DNA of 64,000 nt from Aureibaculum sp. 2308TA14-22 (GCF_040538665.1 NZ_JBEWXT010000001.1:3374501-3438500), one strand, 5' to 3'; numbered from the stretch's first letter, positions 16,265 to 25,399 are shown. Notes: generated by a model not told the origin, from the letters alone. Program-made: numbers and translations.

Positions 16265-17062
16265 ATGAAACGATCTTATAAATTACTTACATTAATAATG
16301 TTTTTTTCTTTGACTGGTGCTTTTGCTCAAGTTGAATTTAGTCATGAGTTTGGCATCACTACAGGACCAGTTACCATGCAAACGGATTATGGTGAAAGAC
16401 ATCATTTACCAAGTAGTACTGCAACTAGCTTTGGAGCTGCCGTTGTCCATTACCTCAGTTTTTACGGAAGTAATTATAATTGGAGAAATGGGGCCAGTTA
16501 TTTTTCTGATCATTTTAAACTAAAAACAGAAGTTTCATACTATTTCAACAATAGTTTAGAACACAAAGGGCGTTATGTAGCTGATGGATCTAACAATGCT
16601 GAACTTGCAGAATTAAGAGCCATGAAAGGGAAAACAAAATCAATTAATTTTGGTACGGCTTTAGAATATTATTTTAAAAATCTAGAAGATTACGGACTTT
16701 TGTTTAATGATGATGATAGGTTTGCTCCTTATATAAGTGCTGGGATTCAATTCAATATGTTTACTCCCGAACTGACATCTGACTTAGGTGACTGGATGAC
16801 AAACCCCTCTGTACTGCCTCAAAAATGGCAAGACGAAGTCTATGTTGGTAAGCAAAATGCTCTTTCTATGACTTTGAGTGCTGGAACCCGTTATAAATTA
16901 AATAATTTTGACTTAGTCTTAGATGCCCGTTGGCAATATTTCTTTACCGATAAATTTGATGGTTTAGACGCAAAGGATACATCAAGTAAATTTAACGATA
17001 CCTTAATTTATTTTAGTGTTGGAGTGGTTTTTGACATGGAAACTTTTGCAAGAAAATACTAA
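16265..17062 (+). CDS. Predicted outer-membrane beta-barrel protein, flavobacterial family
   Basis: A 265-residue exported protein: signal peptide 1-21 (ends GAFAQ), then alternating hydrophobic/polar strands with conserved-looking FSHEFGITTGPV, YGERHH, HYLSFYG and DHFKLKTEVSYYF segments. It probably belongs to the family labelled THC0290_0291 in flavobacterial annotations; this match is from memory and not certain. Function unknown; an outer-membrane barrel is inferred from strand pattern and signal peptide. Monocistronic, ending in a 4-base convergent overlap with the cystathionine gamma-synthase gene. Confidence 0.65.
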   Translation: MKRSYKLLTLIMFFSLTGAFAQVEFSHEFGITTGPVTMQTDYGERHHLPSSTATSFGAAVVHYLSFYGSNYNWRNGASYFSDHFKLKTEVSYYFNNSLEHKGRYVADGSNNAELAELRAMKGKTKSINFGTALEYYFKNLEDYGLLFNDDDRFAPYISAGIQFNMFTPELTSDLGDWMTNPSVLPQKWQDEVYVGKQNALSMTLSAGTRYKLNNFDLVLDARWQYFFTDKFDGLDAKDTSSKFNDTLIYFSVGVVFDMETFARKY

Positions 17063-18204
17063 TCTAAAACATTTTTTAGATCCTTTATAAGATCATCAAT
17101 ATCTTCAATACCTACGCTTAATCTTATTAAATTGGTTGTTATGCCTATTTTTTCTCTTTCCTTTTCAGGAATAGAAGCATGTGTCATCGTTTCAGGATGA
17201 TTCACTAAACTTTCTACTCCGCCTAAAGATTCAGCCAAAGTAAACACCTTAAAACTTTCCAATATCTTAAACGTACTCTCTTGGCTTTCATCCTTTAGTT
17301 TAAACGAAACCATTCCACCAAAATTTTTCATTTGCTTTTTAGCGATACTATAATTTTTGCTGTTTTCTAATCCAGGATAAAAAACTTCACTTACTTTTGG
17401 GTGTGAATATAAGTACTGTGCAATTGCCAATCCATTTTCACTATGCCGTTGCACTCTTAAATGTAGGGTTTTTATACCTCTTAAAGCCAAAAAACAATCT
17501 TGTGGTCCAGCTACGGCACCTCCGGCAAATTGTATAAAATGGATTTGTTCTGCTAATTTTTCGTCCTTGACCATCAATGCACCCATAACCAAATCCGAAT
17601 GGCCACCAAGATACTTTGTAGCAGAATGCATCACGATATCAGCTCCTAAATCTAAAGGTTGTTGTAAATAAGGAGTGGCAAATGTATTATCAACCGCTAT
17701 AAGAATATTTTTATCAATAGCTTTAACATTTTTTGAAATTTCCTCAATATCAGCTATTTTCATCAAAGGGTTTGTAGGAGTTTCTAACCAAATCAGTTTT
17801 GTTTTTTCATTTATATATTTTTCGACATTACTAGCATCTTCCATATTTACAAAGTGGAATATCAATCCGTATTTTTCAAATAATTTAGTAAACATTCTAT
17901 ATGAACCTCCATATAAATCATCTCCAGCAATTATTTCATCCCCAGGGCTTAATAACTTTAATACACAATCGGTTGCTGCTAAGCCTGAAGAAAAAGCAAA
18001 ACCGTGAGAGCCGTTTTCAATGGCTGCAAAATTGTTTTCTAACGCTGTGCGTGTTGGGTTTGCAGCCCTAGAATATTCATACCCTTTGTGCTTGCCCGGG
18101 CTACTTTGAGCATATGTAGATGTTTGATATATAGGAGGCATTACTGCTCCAGTTGATGGGTCATTTTGCTGACCTCCATGTATGGTTTTTGTGTTAAATT
18201 TCAT
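17059..18204 (-). CDS. Cystathionine gamma-synthase / trans-sulfuration PLP enzyme
   Basis: A 381-residue Cys/Met-metabolism PLP enzyme. Fold-type I signatures are present: YSRAANPTR (44-52), FSSGLAA (71-77), ETPTNPLMKI (141-150), VDNTFATPY (171-179) and the Schiff-base lysine in HSATKYLGGHSD (Lys197). The close relatives MetB (synthase) and cystathionine gamma-lyase cannot be separated by eye; overall sequence resembles the class annotated as cystathionine gamma-synthase in flavobacteria. No SAM or cobalamin riboswitch is visible in the 43-base upstream gap, and the DinB gene lies immediately upstream on the same strand. Confidence 0.9.
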   Translation of the reverse strand: MKFNTKTIHGGQQNDPSTGAVMPPIYQTSTYAQSSPGKHKGYEYSRAANPTRTALENNFAAIENGSHGFAFSSGLAATDCVLKLLSPGDEIIAGDDLYGGSYRMFTKLFEKYGLIFHFVNMEDASNVEKYINEKTKLIWLETPTNPLMKIADIEEISKNVKAIDKNILIAVDNTFATPYLQQPLDLGADIVMHSATKYLGGHSDLVMGALMVKDEKLAEQIHFIQFAGGAVAGPQDCFLALRGIKTLHLRVQRHSENGLAIAQYLYSHPKVSEVFYPGLENSKNYSIAKKQMKNFGGMVSFKLKDESQESTFKILESFKVFTLAESLGGVESLVNHPETMTHASIPEKEREKIGITTNLIRLSVGIEDIDDLIKDLKNVLD

Positions 18205-18247
18205 GTTCTGTTTTATTGATAAGATATAATTTACAAATGTAACATTA

Positions 18248-18703
18248 TTAAACCATCTTTTTTAAAGCTAAAATATAACCTAAATGAATCCCTTCATGGA
18301 AATTATTAAATTCAATGGCATCAGATATTGAATTTAATGTAACATTTGCACTTGTGGTATAAGATTGGTATGATTTAAAAATATTTTTCCCATAATCGTC
18401 CTCAAATTGATCTACCAAATTGAGCAGAAACTTTTTTGTGTCATTCAATTCCTGTTGGGTTATATCTATTTTAGGAGCTGTTCCTTTTTTGTATTTCTCT
18501 ACCATTTTGTCAGAAACATATAATGGCAGCCCAGAGAATTTATAACATAACAATTGCTGAGTAACCACCAAATGAGCAATGTTCCAAGCGATGTTATTTT
18601 TAAACCCTTCAGGTATTTTATTGAGTTGTTCTAGAGAATAATTATCAATTATTTTTAGAATTAAAAGTCTATTTGCCCTTAAAATATCAAATTGTTTGTC
18701 CAT
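18248..18703 (-). CDS. DinB-family metal-dependent protein
   Basis: A 151-residue four-helix-bundle protein of the DinB/YfiT superfamily. Three histidines match the metal triad: one in WNIAHLV (about residue 43) and two in FHEGIHLGYILALKK near the C-terminus. Members include thiol-dependent transferases and many proteins of unknown function; no specific substrate can be assigned. Same strand as cystathionine gamma-synthase with a 43-base gap, so co-transcription is possible. Confidence 0.85.
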   Translation of the reverse strand: MDKQFDILRANRLLILKIIDNYSLEQLNKIPEGFKNNIAWNIAHLVVTQQLLCYKFSGLPLYVSDKMVEKYKKGTAPKIDITQQELNDTKKFLLNLVDQFEDDYGKNIFKSYQSYTTSANVTLNSISDAIEFNNFHEGIHLGYILALKKMV

Positions 18704-18754
18704 ATTTTTTAATTTAGCGTGAAAATAAAGTATTAATTTTTAAATCCAAATAGA

Positions 18755-19102
18755 ATGAAAAAAATATATTTTTTAAAAACTTGTGATACTTGTCGAAGGA
18801 TTTTAAAAGAAATTAATACTCAAGGATTTATACTACAAGAAATAAAATCCGAACCCATTACTGTTAAGCAATTAGAAGAAATGTATGCCATAACCAATAG
18901 TTATGAAGCACTGTTTAGTAAACGTTCTAAGAAATATGCAGCAATGGATTTAAAAAACCAATCCTTAACAGAAAAAGACTACAAGCAGTTAATTTTAGAG
19001 GAATACACGTTTTTAAAACGACCAGTTATTATCATTGAAAACGACATTTTTGTTGGAAATGCAAAGAAAACCATCGAAGCGTTAAAAAATCACCTTAAAT
19101 AA
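18755..19102 (+). CDS. ArsC/Spx-family thioredoxin-fold protein
   Basis: A 115-residue ArsC-like protein: MKKIYFLKTCDTCRRIL places a CxxC pair at Cys10 and Cys13, and the C-terminal FLKRPVIIIENDIFVGN corresponds to the conserved Arg-Pro cis-proline loop of the family. Arsenate reductase, Spx-type regulator and other redox roles are possible. There is no arsenic-resistance context, and relatives in flavobacteria are annotated simply as ArsC-family proteins. Convergent with the gene at 19129-19836, 26 bases apart. Confidence 0.85.
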   Translation: MKKIYFLKTCDTCRRILKEINTQGFILQEIKSEPITVKQLEEMYAITNSYEALFSKRSKKYAAMDLKNQSLTEKDYKQLILEEYTFLKRPVIIIENDIFVGNAKKTIEALKNHLK

Positions 19103-19128
19103 TCATTTTTTTTATTACAGTATTGGGT

Positions 19129-19836
19129 TTAAGAAAATTTTCTTTCAATTATAGTAATTAACCTCGCTTCATATTCTTCTTTTCCTGTCCAATCATAGTC
19201 AGGTTTTATCTGATTGTATATAAAATCCTTGGCCTCTTTTTCAGTTTTTAAAGTATTTAGTTGTGATAAAACTCTATTGAAATCAGCTTGACTGAAGTTA
19301 AACAGATTTTTCACAAATGCAATTCTATCATTTAAGCCAATTTGGATAGTTTGATTGAACATTTTATCGTTCAATGTTTTTTTCTCGTTTGGTTTGTCAT
19401 CATCAAAAAGGGTAGATGTTTTATCAGCAGAAACAGAATCTCGAAACTCCTCTTTAGAACTTATTTGATTCGCCTTTAGGCCTTTGATGTCAATTTTAAC
19501 CTTATCAAAAGTAGGCTCAAATAAATTTTTCTCTTCAACTTCTTTTTTAGGAGCTTTTGATTTGGTTTCTATTTTTTTTAGGAGGTCAACTTTTTTCTCA
19601 ATTGGAGCGACAACAGTTTTTTTCTCAATTTTTGTCTGGACTTCTTCAATAAGTTCTTCTTTGGTTTTTTGAAGATTTGGTGTAGTTGCCACGTAATCAT
19701 CTACAAAAGCAAGTAAAGAAAGCTTTTCATAAAGCAATCTTGCTTTCTCTTTTAAAGCAGGAGCTTCATCCTTGTTTTTCATTTGTAAAATGCTATGAGC
19801 TAGACTTACTAGCTCGGCTTCCAATTTTTTGTGCAT
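19129..19836 (-). CDS. Conserved flavobacterial hypothetical protein
   Basis: A 235-residue soluble protein with no signal peptide or membrane span. Three parts can be seen: a helical N-terminus (1-45), a low-complexity Lys/Glu-rich linker (about 60-140), and a compact C-terminal domain (about 155-235) with LNDRIAFVKNLFNFSQADFNRVLSQLNTL-type helices and a YDWTGKEEYEARL segment. It lies between the ArsC-like gene and tdk, each on the other strand. Function unknown; no motif suggests an enzyme. Confidence 0.7.
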   Translation of the reverse strand: MHKKLEAELVSLAHSILQMKNKDEAPALKEKARLLYEKLSLLAFVDDYVATTPNLQKTKEELIEEVQTKIEKKTVVAPIEKKVDLLKKIETKSKAPKKEVEEKNLFEPTFDKVKIDIKGLKANQISSKEEFRDSVSADKTSTLFDDDKPNEKKTLNDKMFNQTIQIGLNDRIAFVKNLFNFSQADFNRVLSQLNTLKTEKEAKDFIYNQIKPDYDWTGKEEYEARLITIIERKFS

Positions 19837-19940
19837 AAAATGATAATTTTATATCTATTGTAGGACTAATTTTTAATAGATTTGTTAAGATTCTATAATC
19901 AAAAATAAGTCTATAATATATCAACGCTTAAAATTACAAA

Positions 19941-20576
19941 ATGTTTCTCGAAAATACGGTAAATCAGGCAGAACAATTTGGTTGGATTGAGGTAATCTGT
20001 GGTTCTATGTTTTCGGGTAAAACGGAAGAATTAATACGCAGATTAAAAAGAGCACAGTTTGCTAAACAAAAAGTTGAGATTTTTAAACCAGAAGTAGATA
20101 AGCGTTATGATGATGATAATGTGGTCTCGCACGATGCCAACGAAATCCGTTCAACACCTGTGCCCGCAGCTGCAAATATCAGGATTTTGGCTAATGATGT
20201 TGACGTAGTTGGTATAGATGAAGCACAGTTCTTTGATGATGAGATCGTAGCCGTTTGTAACGATTTAGCCAATAGGGGTGTTAGGGTTATTATTGCTGGT
20301 TTAGATATGGATTTTAAAGGAAATCCTTTTGGACCTATGCCGGCACTTATGGCTACAGCTGAGTATGTTACCAAAGTACATGCGGTATGCACTAAAACAG
20401 GTAATTTAGCCCATTATAGTCATAGAAAGGTAAAAAATGATAAGGTTGTATTTCTTGGGGAAACAGAAGAATATGAGCCTTTGAGCAGAGCTGCTTATTA
20501 TAAAGAAATGATTCAGGAGAAAGTAAAGCATATAGAAGTAAAAGATGCAGAAAAAATTACACCTAAATCAAAATAG
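19941..20576 (+). CDS. tdk: Thymidine kinase
   Basis: Phosphorylates thymidine to dTMP in pyrimidine salvage. The 211-residue type II enzyme has the P-loop GSMFSGKT (21-28), the Walker-B-like GIDEAQFF, and the lasso-domain [16 protein letters not shown]. The four zinc-binding Cys/His positions of the classical lasso are largely lost: VCTKTG keeps one Cys, and the second pair is replaced by Ser-Arg-Ala-Ala, a variation I recall from other Bacteroidota. Three bases separate it from alr, so the two are co-transcribed. Confidence 0.95.
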   Translation: MFLENTVNQAEQFGWIEVICGSMFSGKTEELIRRLKRAQFAKQKVEIFKPEVDKRYDDDNVVSHDANEIRSTPVPAAANIRILANDVDVVGIDEAQFFDDEIVAVCNDLANRGVRVIIAGLDMDFKGNPFGPMPALMATAEYVTKVHAVCTKTGNLAHYSHRKVKNDKVVFLGETEEYEPLSRAAYYKEMIQEKVKHIEVKDAEKITPKSK

Positions 20577-20579
20577 CAG

Positions 20580-21683
20580 ATGGCTCAAGTTCAAGAAACT
20601 GTTTTAGAAATTGATTTAAATGCTCTTCAGCATAATTTTGAATACCTAAAGTCAAAGCTTAAAGAGAAAACAAAGACTCTAGCAGTTGTTAAGGCTTTTG
20701 GTTACGGTACTGATGCCTGTATCGTTGCCAAACATTTAGAAAAGCTAAATGTAGATTATTTTGCTGTAGCTTACGTTAATGAAGGTGTTGCTTTACGAGA
20801 GGCTGGAATAAAAACTCCCATTCTAGTCTTACACCCACAAGTTGTAAATTTTAAAACGCTTATAAATTACTGTTTAGAGCCCAACTTATACTGCAAACAG
20901 GTGTTAGAAGCTTTTGAAGAAATAGCTAAAACTGAGAATCAAAAAGATTATCCTATACATATCAAATTCAATTCAGGTTTAAATAGATTAGGGTTTTCTG
21001 AAGATGACACTAATGATGTTATTGATATATTAAATGAAACAAATGCTATAAAAGTAGCCTCAATCTTCTCGCATTTGGCAGCCAGTGAAGATTTGAAGGA
21101 AAAAGAATTTTCTGAACGTCAAATTGAGGTCTTTGAAGAAATTATTGAAAAATTTAAATCAAATCTAAATTATCAACCACTGTCTCATATGGCGAACACT
21201 TCAGGAATTTTAAATTATCCTGAAACTCATTTTGATATGGTCAGAATGGGAATTGGTTTATACGGTTTTGCCAATGATGAAGAATTTACCAAACAGTTTA
21301 GGAATGTAGCTTCTTTAAAATCGATTATTTCTCAGATTCATACCATAAAAAAAGGGCAATCTGTTGGATATAACAGAGCTTATAAAGCTGAAAAAAAAAT
21401 AAAAACTGCAACAATACCAATAGGCCATGCCGATGGAATTCATAGAGCATTTGGGAATGGTAAAGGATATGTTCACATTAACGGGGTCAAAGCTCCAATC
21501 GTTGGTAATGTTTGTATGGATATGCTTATGGTAAATGTGAGTAACATAAATTGTGAAGAAGGAGATGAAGTGATAATTTTTGACAATCAGGAAACCGTAA
21601 ACGATTTAAGTATAAGCATAAATACTATTCCGTACGAGATTTTGACCGCAATTTCCCGAAGGGTGAGAAGAATTGTTAAGTAA
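20580..21683 (+). CDS. alr: Alanine racemase
   Basis: Interconverts L- and D-alanine for peptidoglycan. The 367-residue fold-type III protein carries the PLP lysine in VVKAFGYGTD (about residue 39), the LYGF and GYNRAY segments, and the C-terminal GNVCMDMLMVNVS with the family's CMD motif. The lysine loop reads KAFGYG in place of the common KANAYG; Bacteroidota racemases often differ here. Many Bacteroidota have this domain fused behind MurF; here it is free-standing and follows tdk by 3 bases. The mscL promoter begins inside its last codons. Confidence 0.93.
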   Translation: MAQVQETVLEIDLNALQHNFEYLKSKLKEKTKTLAVVKAFGYGTDACIVAKHLEKLNVDYFAVAYVNEGVALREAGIKTPILVLHPQVVNFKTLINYCLEPNLYCKQVLEAFEEIAKTENQKDYPIHIKFNSGLNRLGFSEDDTNDVIDILNETNAIKVASIFSHLAASEDLKEKEFSERQIEVFEEIIEKFKSNLNYQPLSHMANTSGILNYPETHFDMVRMGIGLYGFANDEEFTKQFRNVASLKSIISQIHTIKKGQSVGYNRAYKAEKKIKTATIPIGHADGIHRAFGNGKGYVHINGVKAPIVGNVCMDMLMVNVSNINCEEGDEVIIFDNQETVNDLSISINTIPYEILTAISRRVRRIVK

Positions 21684-21704
21684 ATGTTAATTTTTGTATA
21701 TTTG
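21673..21704 (+). promoter_or_regulatory. mscL promoter
   Basis: TTG (21673-21675), a 21-base spacer and TATATTTG (21697-21704), an exact TAnnTTTG. The expected start near 21710 leaves about 24 bases before the mscL ATG. The -33 box overlaps the end of alr. Confidence 0.7.
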
Positions 21705-21733
21705 TCGTTATTAACCTATTAAACAAAACTAAA

Positions 21734-22132
21734 ATGTTAAAAGAGTTCAAGAATTTTATTATGACCGGCAACGTTATTGATTTTGCCGTTGCTGTTATTT
21801 TAGCAGGTGCTGTTGGCCTTGTGGTTAACGGATTTGTAAATGACATTATTATGCCTATTGTTGGTCATTTTGCCGGCGGAATGGATTTTGCCGCTATGAA
21901 ACATGTTTTATCTCCGGCGGAATTAGCTGCAGATGGTACGGTAGTTAAGGCTGAAAATACCATAAGATATGGTGCATGGATCAACACAATTATCAATTTA
22001 ATTATTGTTGGCTTTGTAATGTTTATGATGGTAAAGGCATACAATAAGACGAAAGCCCCAGTAGAAGAAGCTCCTGCAGGTCCATCTCAAGAAGATCTTT
22101 TGGCAGAAATCAGAGATTTATTGAAAAAATAA
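21734..22132 (+). CDS. mscL: Large-conductance mechanosensitive channel
   Basis: A 132-residue inner-membrane channel that opens under membrane tension to release solutes during hypo-osmotic shock. It shows the MscL pattern: amphipathic N-terminus KEFKNFIMTGNVIDFAVAVILAGAVG with the first membrane helix, NDIIMPIVG at the pore end, a periplasmic loop extended by ADGTVVKAENTIRYG, second helix (INLIIVGFVMFMMVKAYN), and a cytoplasmic bundle ending EDLLAEIRDLLKK. It has its own promoter and terminator, so it is a separate unit behind alr. Confidence 0.96.
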   Translation: MLKEFKNFIMTGNVIDFAVAVILAGAVGLVVNGFVNDIIMPIVGHFAGGMDFAAMKHVLSPAELAADGTVVKAENTIRYGAWINTIINLIIVGFVMFMMVKAYNKTKAPVEEAPAGPSQEDLLAEIRDLLKK

Positions 22133-22168
22133 TAATATTCGTAATAACCAAAATCAATTACCCTTAAG

Positions 22169-22195
22169 ACCCGAGTTGAAAAGCTCGGGTTTTTT
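22169..22195 (+). terminator. mscL terminator
   Basis: A 7-bp stem, ACCCGAG (22169-22175) with CTCGGGT (22184-22190), encloses an 8-base loop and is followed by six T residues. It sits 37 bases after the mscL stop, just before the end of the convergent lipoprotein gene. Confidence 0.88.
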
Positions 22196-22200
22196 GTTTT

Positions 22201-22422
22201 TTATAATTTTACATAAACATAACCTTTTCTGGTTTTTCTATAATGTTTACCACCCCAAGCGTAATATCTTTTTCCTTTTACATAAACCACTTTATGATAT
22301 TTCGGTGCTTTTTTAATAAAAACGGTTTTTGTACGCACATGTGTTGGTCTAACAGTAGTTACACAAGATGTACTAAATAGTAGTAAGGAAACTCCTAGTA
22401 GAATTGTAAATAAATTTTTCAT
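22201..22422 (-). CDS. Small basic lipoprotein, unknown function
   Basis: About 73 residues from the ATG at 22422 (another in-frame ATG lies two codons upstream at 22428). A lipoprotein signal ends at the lipobox LFSTSC. The mature part is small, strongly basic and tyrosine-rich (KVVYVKGKRYYAWGGKHYRKTRKGY). The aromatic and basic repeats resemble small surface lipoproteins of Bacteroidota, but no function is known. Monocistronic; its 3' end lies next to the mscL terminator. Confidence 0.75.
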   Translation of the reverse strand: MKNLFTILLGVSLLLFSTSCVTTVRPTHVRTKTVFIKKAPKYHKVVYVKGKRYYAWGGKHYRKTRKGYVYVKL

Positions 22423-22481
22423 AATCATAGTTTTTGGTATTTAAACTATTTGACTAGATGATTATAAAAAGGTTTAAATTA

Positions 22482-23027
22482 CTAAGGTTTTTTACTGTGA
22501 TATGCTTCAGCTATAGTGGGATTATCGTTGGCTGTTTCTAGCAAAATCAATTCATCACCAATAGTTACATTGCCACTTTGGAGAACTTTAAAATAAACAC
22601 CGCATTTGGTGGAATTCCAAAACTGTTTTACAATGGATTGGTCATTAAATCGAATACCTAGTTTAAAACAGGGTTGCCTTGACTTGCTTACTTGTATTTT
22701 AGCTCGGCCTAGTTGATAAATTTCACCAATATGAATTTCAGTTTCTTCTAAATTACTGAATGTTATGTTTTCGCCAAAAATACCATATTGCCAATCTAAA
22801 TTGGGGTGTAGCTCTTTAAAATAATGGTAGTGGTTCTCTCCATAGGCATAAACGGCTTTTTCAACACCGCCATGGCTTTTTCTGTTTACAATAGTATCGT
22901 TCTTTACATTTTCAGTATCTAAAAAAATGGCTTCTTGCACAGGGTATTTAAAAATGCCGGTTTCAAAAGTTTTATTTCGCCATTGAATAGTCTTTTTTTT
23001 GCCTATATTTACAGATACAATTTTCAA
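22482..23027 (-). CDS. MOSC-domain protein
   Basis: A 181-residue MOSC-domain protein. Family landmarks are the KSHGGVEKAVYAYGENHY segment, FGENITFSNLEETE, and the cysteine region KSRQPCFKLGIRF, where Cys is the presumed sulfur carrier or molybdenum ligand. The domain is related to the molybdenum-cofactor sulfurase C-terminus and to YiiM-type enzymes that reduce N-hydroxylated compounds; substrate unknown. It overlaps the GH3-family gene by 4 bases and is the last gene of the operon that starts with the M23 peptidase. Confidence 0.9.
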   Translation of the reverse strand: MKIVSVNIGKKKTIQWRNKTFETGIFKYPVQEAIFLDTENVKNDTIVNRKSHGGVEKAVYAYGENHYHYFKELHPNLDWQYGIFGENITFSNLEETEIHIGEIYQLGRAKIQVSKSRQPCFKLGIRFNDQSIVKQFWNSTKCGVYFKVLQSGNVTIGDELILLETANDNPTIAEAYHSKKP

Positions 23028-24523
23028 GGTTTTTTATTTTTAATTAAAACATTCGCAATTTTCCTATCGTTGGACAATCTAGGTATTTTGTTTTGCCCTC
23101 CTAATTTACCAATAGATTTCATATAATTTTGAAAACCACCTTTTTTTATTTTAATAACCTTTAAAGTTTGCAAAATGTTTCCTACAATTAAATCATAGTA
23201 ATAAGAATTTTGTTGTTGCATACTGGAATCTACTTTTGCAATAAAATCAAGCATATCCTTTGGTTCTTTTTCAAACTCTATAAACCATTCGTGATAAGGT
23301 AATCCGTTTTCTGGATTAGTTTGCGGTGCTACTGTAAATTCATTTACGGCTATATCCGTTCCTGTAGTAGCGTCTTGTAAAGCCTGTTCTACTTCTTTTG
23401 CGATGACGTGTTCACCAAAAGCAGAAATAAAATGTTTTATCCTGCCCGAAACAATAACTCTGTGTGGTTTTAAGGTAGTAAATTGAACGGTATCGCCAAT
23501 ATTGTAAGCCCAAAGCCCTGCATTGGTAGAAATTAGTATTACGTAATTTACACCTAATTCTACATCGGCTACGGTAATCCTTTCGGGATTTTCATCAAAA
23601 AATTCATCCGCTTTAATAAATTCGTAAAAAATGCCGCTCTTTAGGAGCAGTAACATTCCCTTTTCGTCTTGTTTGTCTTGATAAGCAAAAAACCCTTCAG
23701 AAGCGGGGAACAGTTCAATGGAATCCACTTTTTTACCGATCATTTTTTCAAACTTATTCCGGTACGGTTCATAATTAACACCGCCATAAACGAATAAATT
23801 GAAATTAGGAAAAATCTCGCTGATATTTTTTCCGGTTTTGGCCATCAATTTTTCAAAATACATCTGTACCCAAGAAGGAATACCACTAATGAGCGTCATA
23901 TCTTCTTGTAAGGTTTCTTCAACAATGGCATCCACTTTGGTCTCCCAATCTTCGATACAATTGGTTTCCCAGCTGGGCATTCTGTTTTTTTGTAAATAGT
24001 TAGGCACATAATGAGCCACAATACCCGAAAGTCGTCCAGTTTTGATGCTATTTTTTTCATCAATAATGGGGCTTCCTTGTAAAAATATCATTTTGCCATT
24101 TACAAAGTCGGCATTGCCTGTTTCTGCAATGTACATTAACAATGCATTCCTTGCTGCTTTAATATGAAACGGCATGGATTCCTTAGTAAGTGGAATATAT
24201 TTGGCACCTGAAGTAGTTCCAGAAGTTTTTGCAAAATAGAGAGGTTTACCCTGCCAAAGTACATCAGGTTTACCCTGCAAAATCTGTTCAATGTAAGGTT
24301 TTAAATCCTCGTAATCTCTAACAGGAACTTGTTGTTTAAAATCTTGGTACGAATTGATGTTACCAAAGTTGTGATCCTTGCCAAATGAAGTATTTTTAGC
24401 ATGAGCGATTAATTTTTTAAAGACTTTGTTTTGTGTTTTCTCGGGTTCATTTGCCCATTTATAGATTCGTTTTTGAATACGTTTAGCAATAGGTTTCGCT
24501 AAAATAGATTTAATCTTCATCAT
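23024..24523 (-). CDS. GH3-family acyl-adenylate/amide synthetase-like protein
   Basis: A 499-residue member of the GH3 fold of ANL-type adenylating enzymes. The ATP-binding motif KTSGTTSGAKYIPLT, the FVYGGVNYEPYR region, and the AYNIGDTVQF and VSGRIKHFISAFGEHV motifs fit this family. Plant GH3 enzymes join acyl acids to amino acids; the bacterial branch is widespread in Bacteroidota and uncharacterised. Overlaps of 4 bases with both neighbours (M23 peptidase upstream, MOSC protein downstream) show tight translational coupling. Confidence 0.92.
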   Translation of the reverse strand: MMKIKSILAKPIAKRIQKRIYKWANEPEKTQNKVFKKLIAHAKNTSFGKDHNFGNINSYQDFKQQVPVRDYEDLKPYIEQILQGKPDVLWQGKPLYFAKTSGTTSGAKYIPLTKESMPFHIKAARNALLMYIAETGNADFVNGKMIFLQGSPIIDEKNSIKTGRLSGIVAHYVPNYLQKNRMPSWETNCIEDWETKVDAIVEETLQEDMTLISGIPSWVQMYFEKLMAKTGKNISEIFPNFNLFVYGGVNYEPYRNKFEKMIGKKVDSIELFPASEGFFAYQDKQDEKGMLLLLKSGIFYEFIKADEFFDENPERITVADVELGVNYVILISTNAGLWAYNIGDTVQFTTLKPHRVIVSGRIKHFISAFGEHVIAKEVEQALQDATTGTDIAVNEFTVAPQTNPENGLPYHEWFIEFEKEPKDMLDFIAKVDSSMQQQNSYYYDLIVGNILQTLKVIKIKKGGFQNYMKSIGKLGGQNKIPRLSNDRKIANVLIKNKKP

Positions 24524-25389
24524 TCAAAATCTATAAAATTTACTGGATTTACAGGAAAACCATCGTTCCAGAGTTCAAAGTGCAAATGTGGTCCGGTAGA
24601 GAGTTCGCCCGTAGAACCTGCATTGGCAATGGCTTCTCCGGATTTTACAATATCCCCTTGTTCTTTATGTAAGGAGGAATTGTGTTTGTAAACCGACAAA
24701 AACCCTTTTTGATGTTCTAAGATTATCACAAATCCAGTTTCTGCGGTAAACCCGGTAAAAATAACCGTACCGTCGGCCACAGCCTTTACTGGAGAATCTT
24801 TTTCAACGGCAATATCAATGGCATAATGTTTTTCTTCAGGATTATATACATCGGTAATTTTGCCCGAGATAGGGGCAAAGAAAACCAAATCCGTTTTTTT
24901 AGTAGCTTTTTCAAAAACACTAAACCGATCTTCACGTTCCACTTCTTCTCTAAAGGCAGAATCAACGGGAGAAATGGTATTGTCTAAACTTACGTCTTCA
25001 ATACGCAACTGTTCTTCAATGGAATCTCTATTTATGGCAATGTCTTTTACCTTGCCCGAAAGCACTTGTTGAATGTTTTGCAGGTACACGTCGTTAACCG
25101 CTAATTTTTGTTCCAGGGAGTCTACTTTGTAAACTAAATCGGTTGCTTTTTTCTTTAAGGCTGTAGATGAATAACCAGGAACATATTCTTTTAATGGCGT
25201 AAAAGCAATTAAAAAAATAGTTGACCCTACCAGCAAAACAGAAAATAAAGAACTTAAAATAAGTACGTTAAGCCTATTGAGCTTAAAAGAAAAACGTTCT
25301 TCAAATGTATCTTCGTTTAACACCACAAAGCGGTATTTAAACGTTAGCTTTTCTTTGATTTTTGCCTTATTTACTTTTTGTTTAGCCAT
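24520..25389 (-). CDS. M23-family metallopeptidase (membrane-anchored)
   Basis: A LytM/lysostaphin-type endopeptidase of 289 residues from the ATG at 25389 (the frame opens two codons earlier with TTG). A cytoplasmic N-terminus is followed by one membrane anchor (about 43-65), a coiled coil (about 85-130), and a C-terminal M23 domain with HYAID and HLHFE zinc motifs; the domain ends LWNDGFPVNPVNF. It should act on peptide cross-links of periplasmic peptidoglycan during growth or division. A TATATTTG -7 box puts the transcript start only a few bases before the ATG. First gene of an operon with GH3 and MOSC. Confidence 0.92.
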   Translation of the reverse strand: MAKQKVNKAKIKEKLTFKYRFVVLNEDTFEERFSFKLNRLNVLILSSLFSVLLVGSTIFLIAFTPLKEYVPGYSSTALKKKATDLVYKVDSLEQKLAVNDVYLQNIQQVLSGKVKDIAINRDSIEEQLRIEDVSLDNTISPVDSAFREEVEREDRFSVFEKATKKTDLVFFAPISGKITDVYNPEEKHYAIDIAVEKDSPVKAVADGTVIFTGFTAETGFVIILEHQKGFLSVYKHNSSLHKEQGDIVKSGEAIANAGSTGELSTGPHLHFELWNDGFPVNPVNFIDFE

Positions 25390-25399
25390 ACGCAAGAAA

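Noticed and set aside
18205-18247. SAM or cobalamin riboswitch before cystathionine gamma-synthase
   Set aside because: The gap is only 43 bases and shows no conserved riboswitch core.
18755-19102. Arsenate reductase function for the ArsC-like protein
   Set aside because: No arsR, arsB or acr3 neighbour; the fold is shared by many redox and regulatory proteins.
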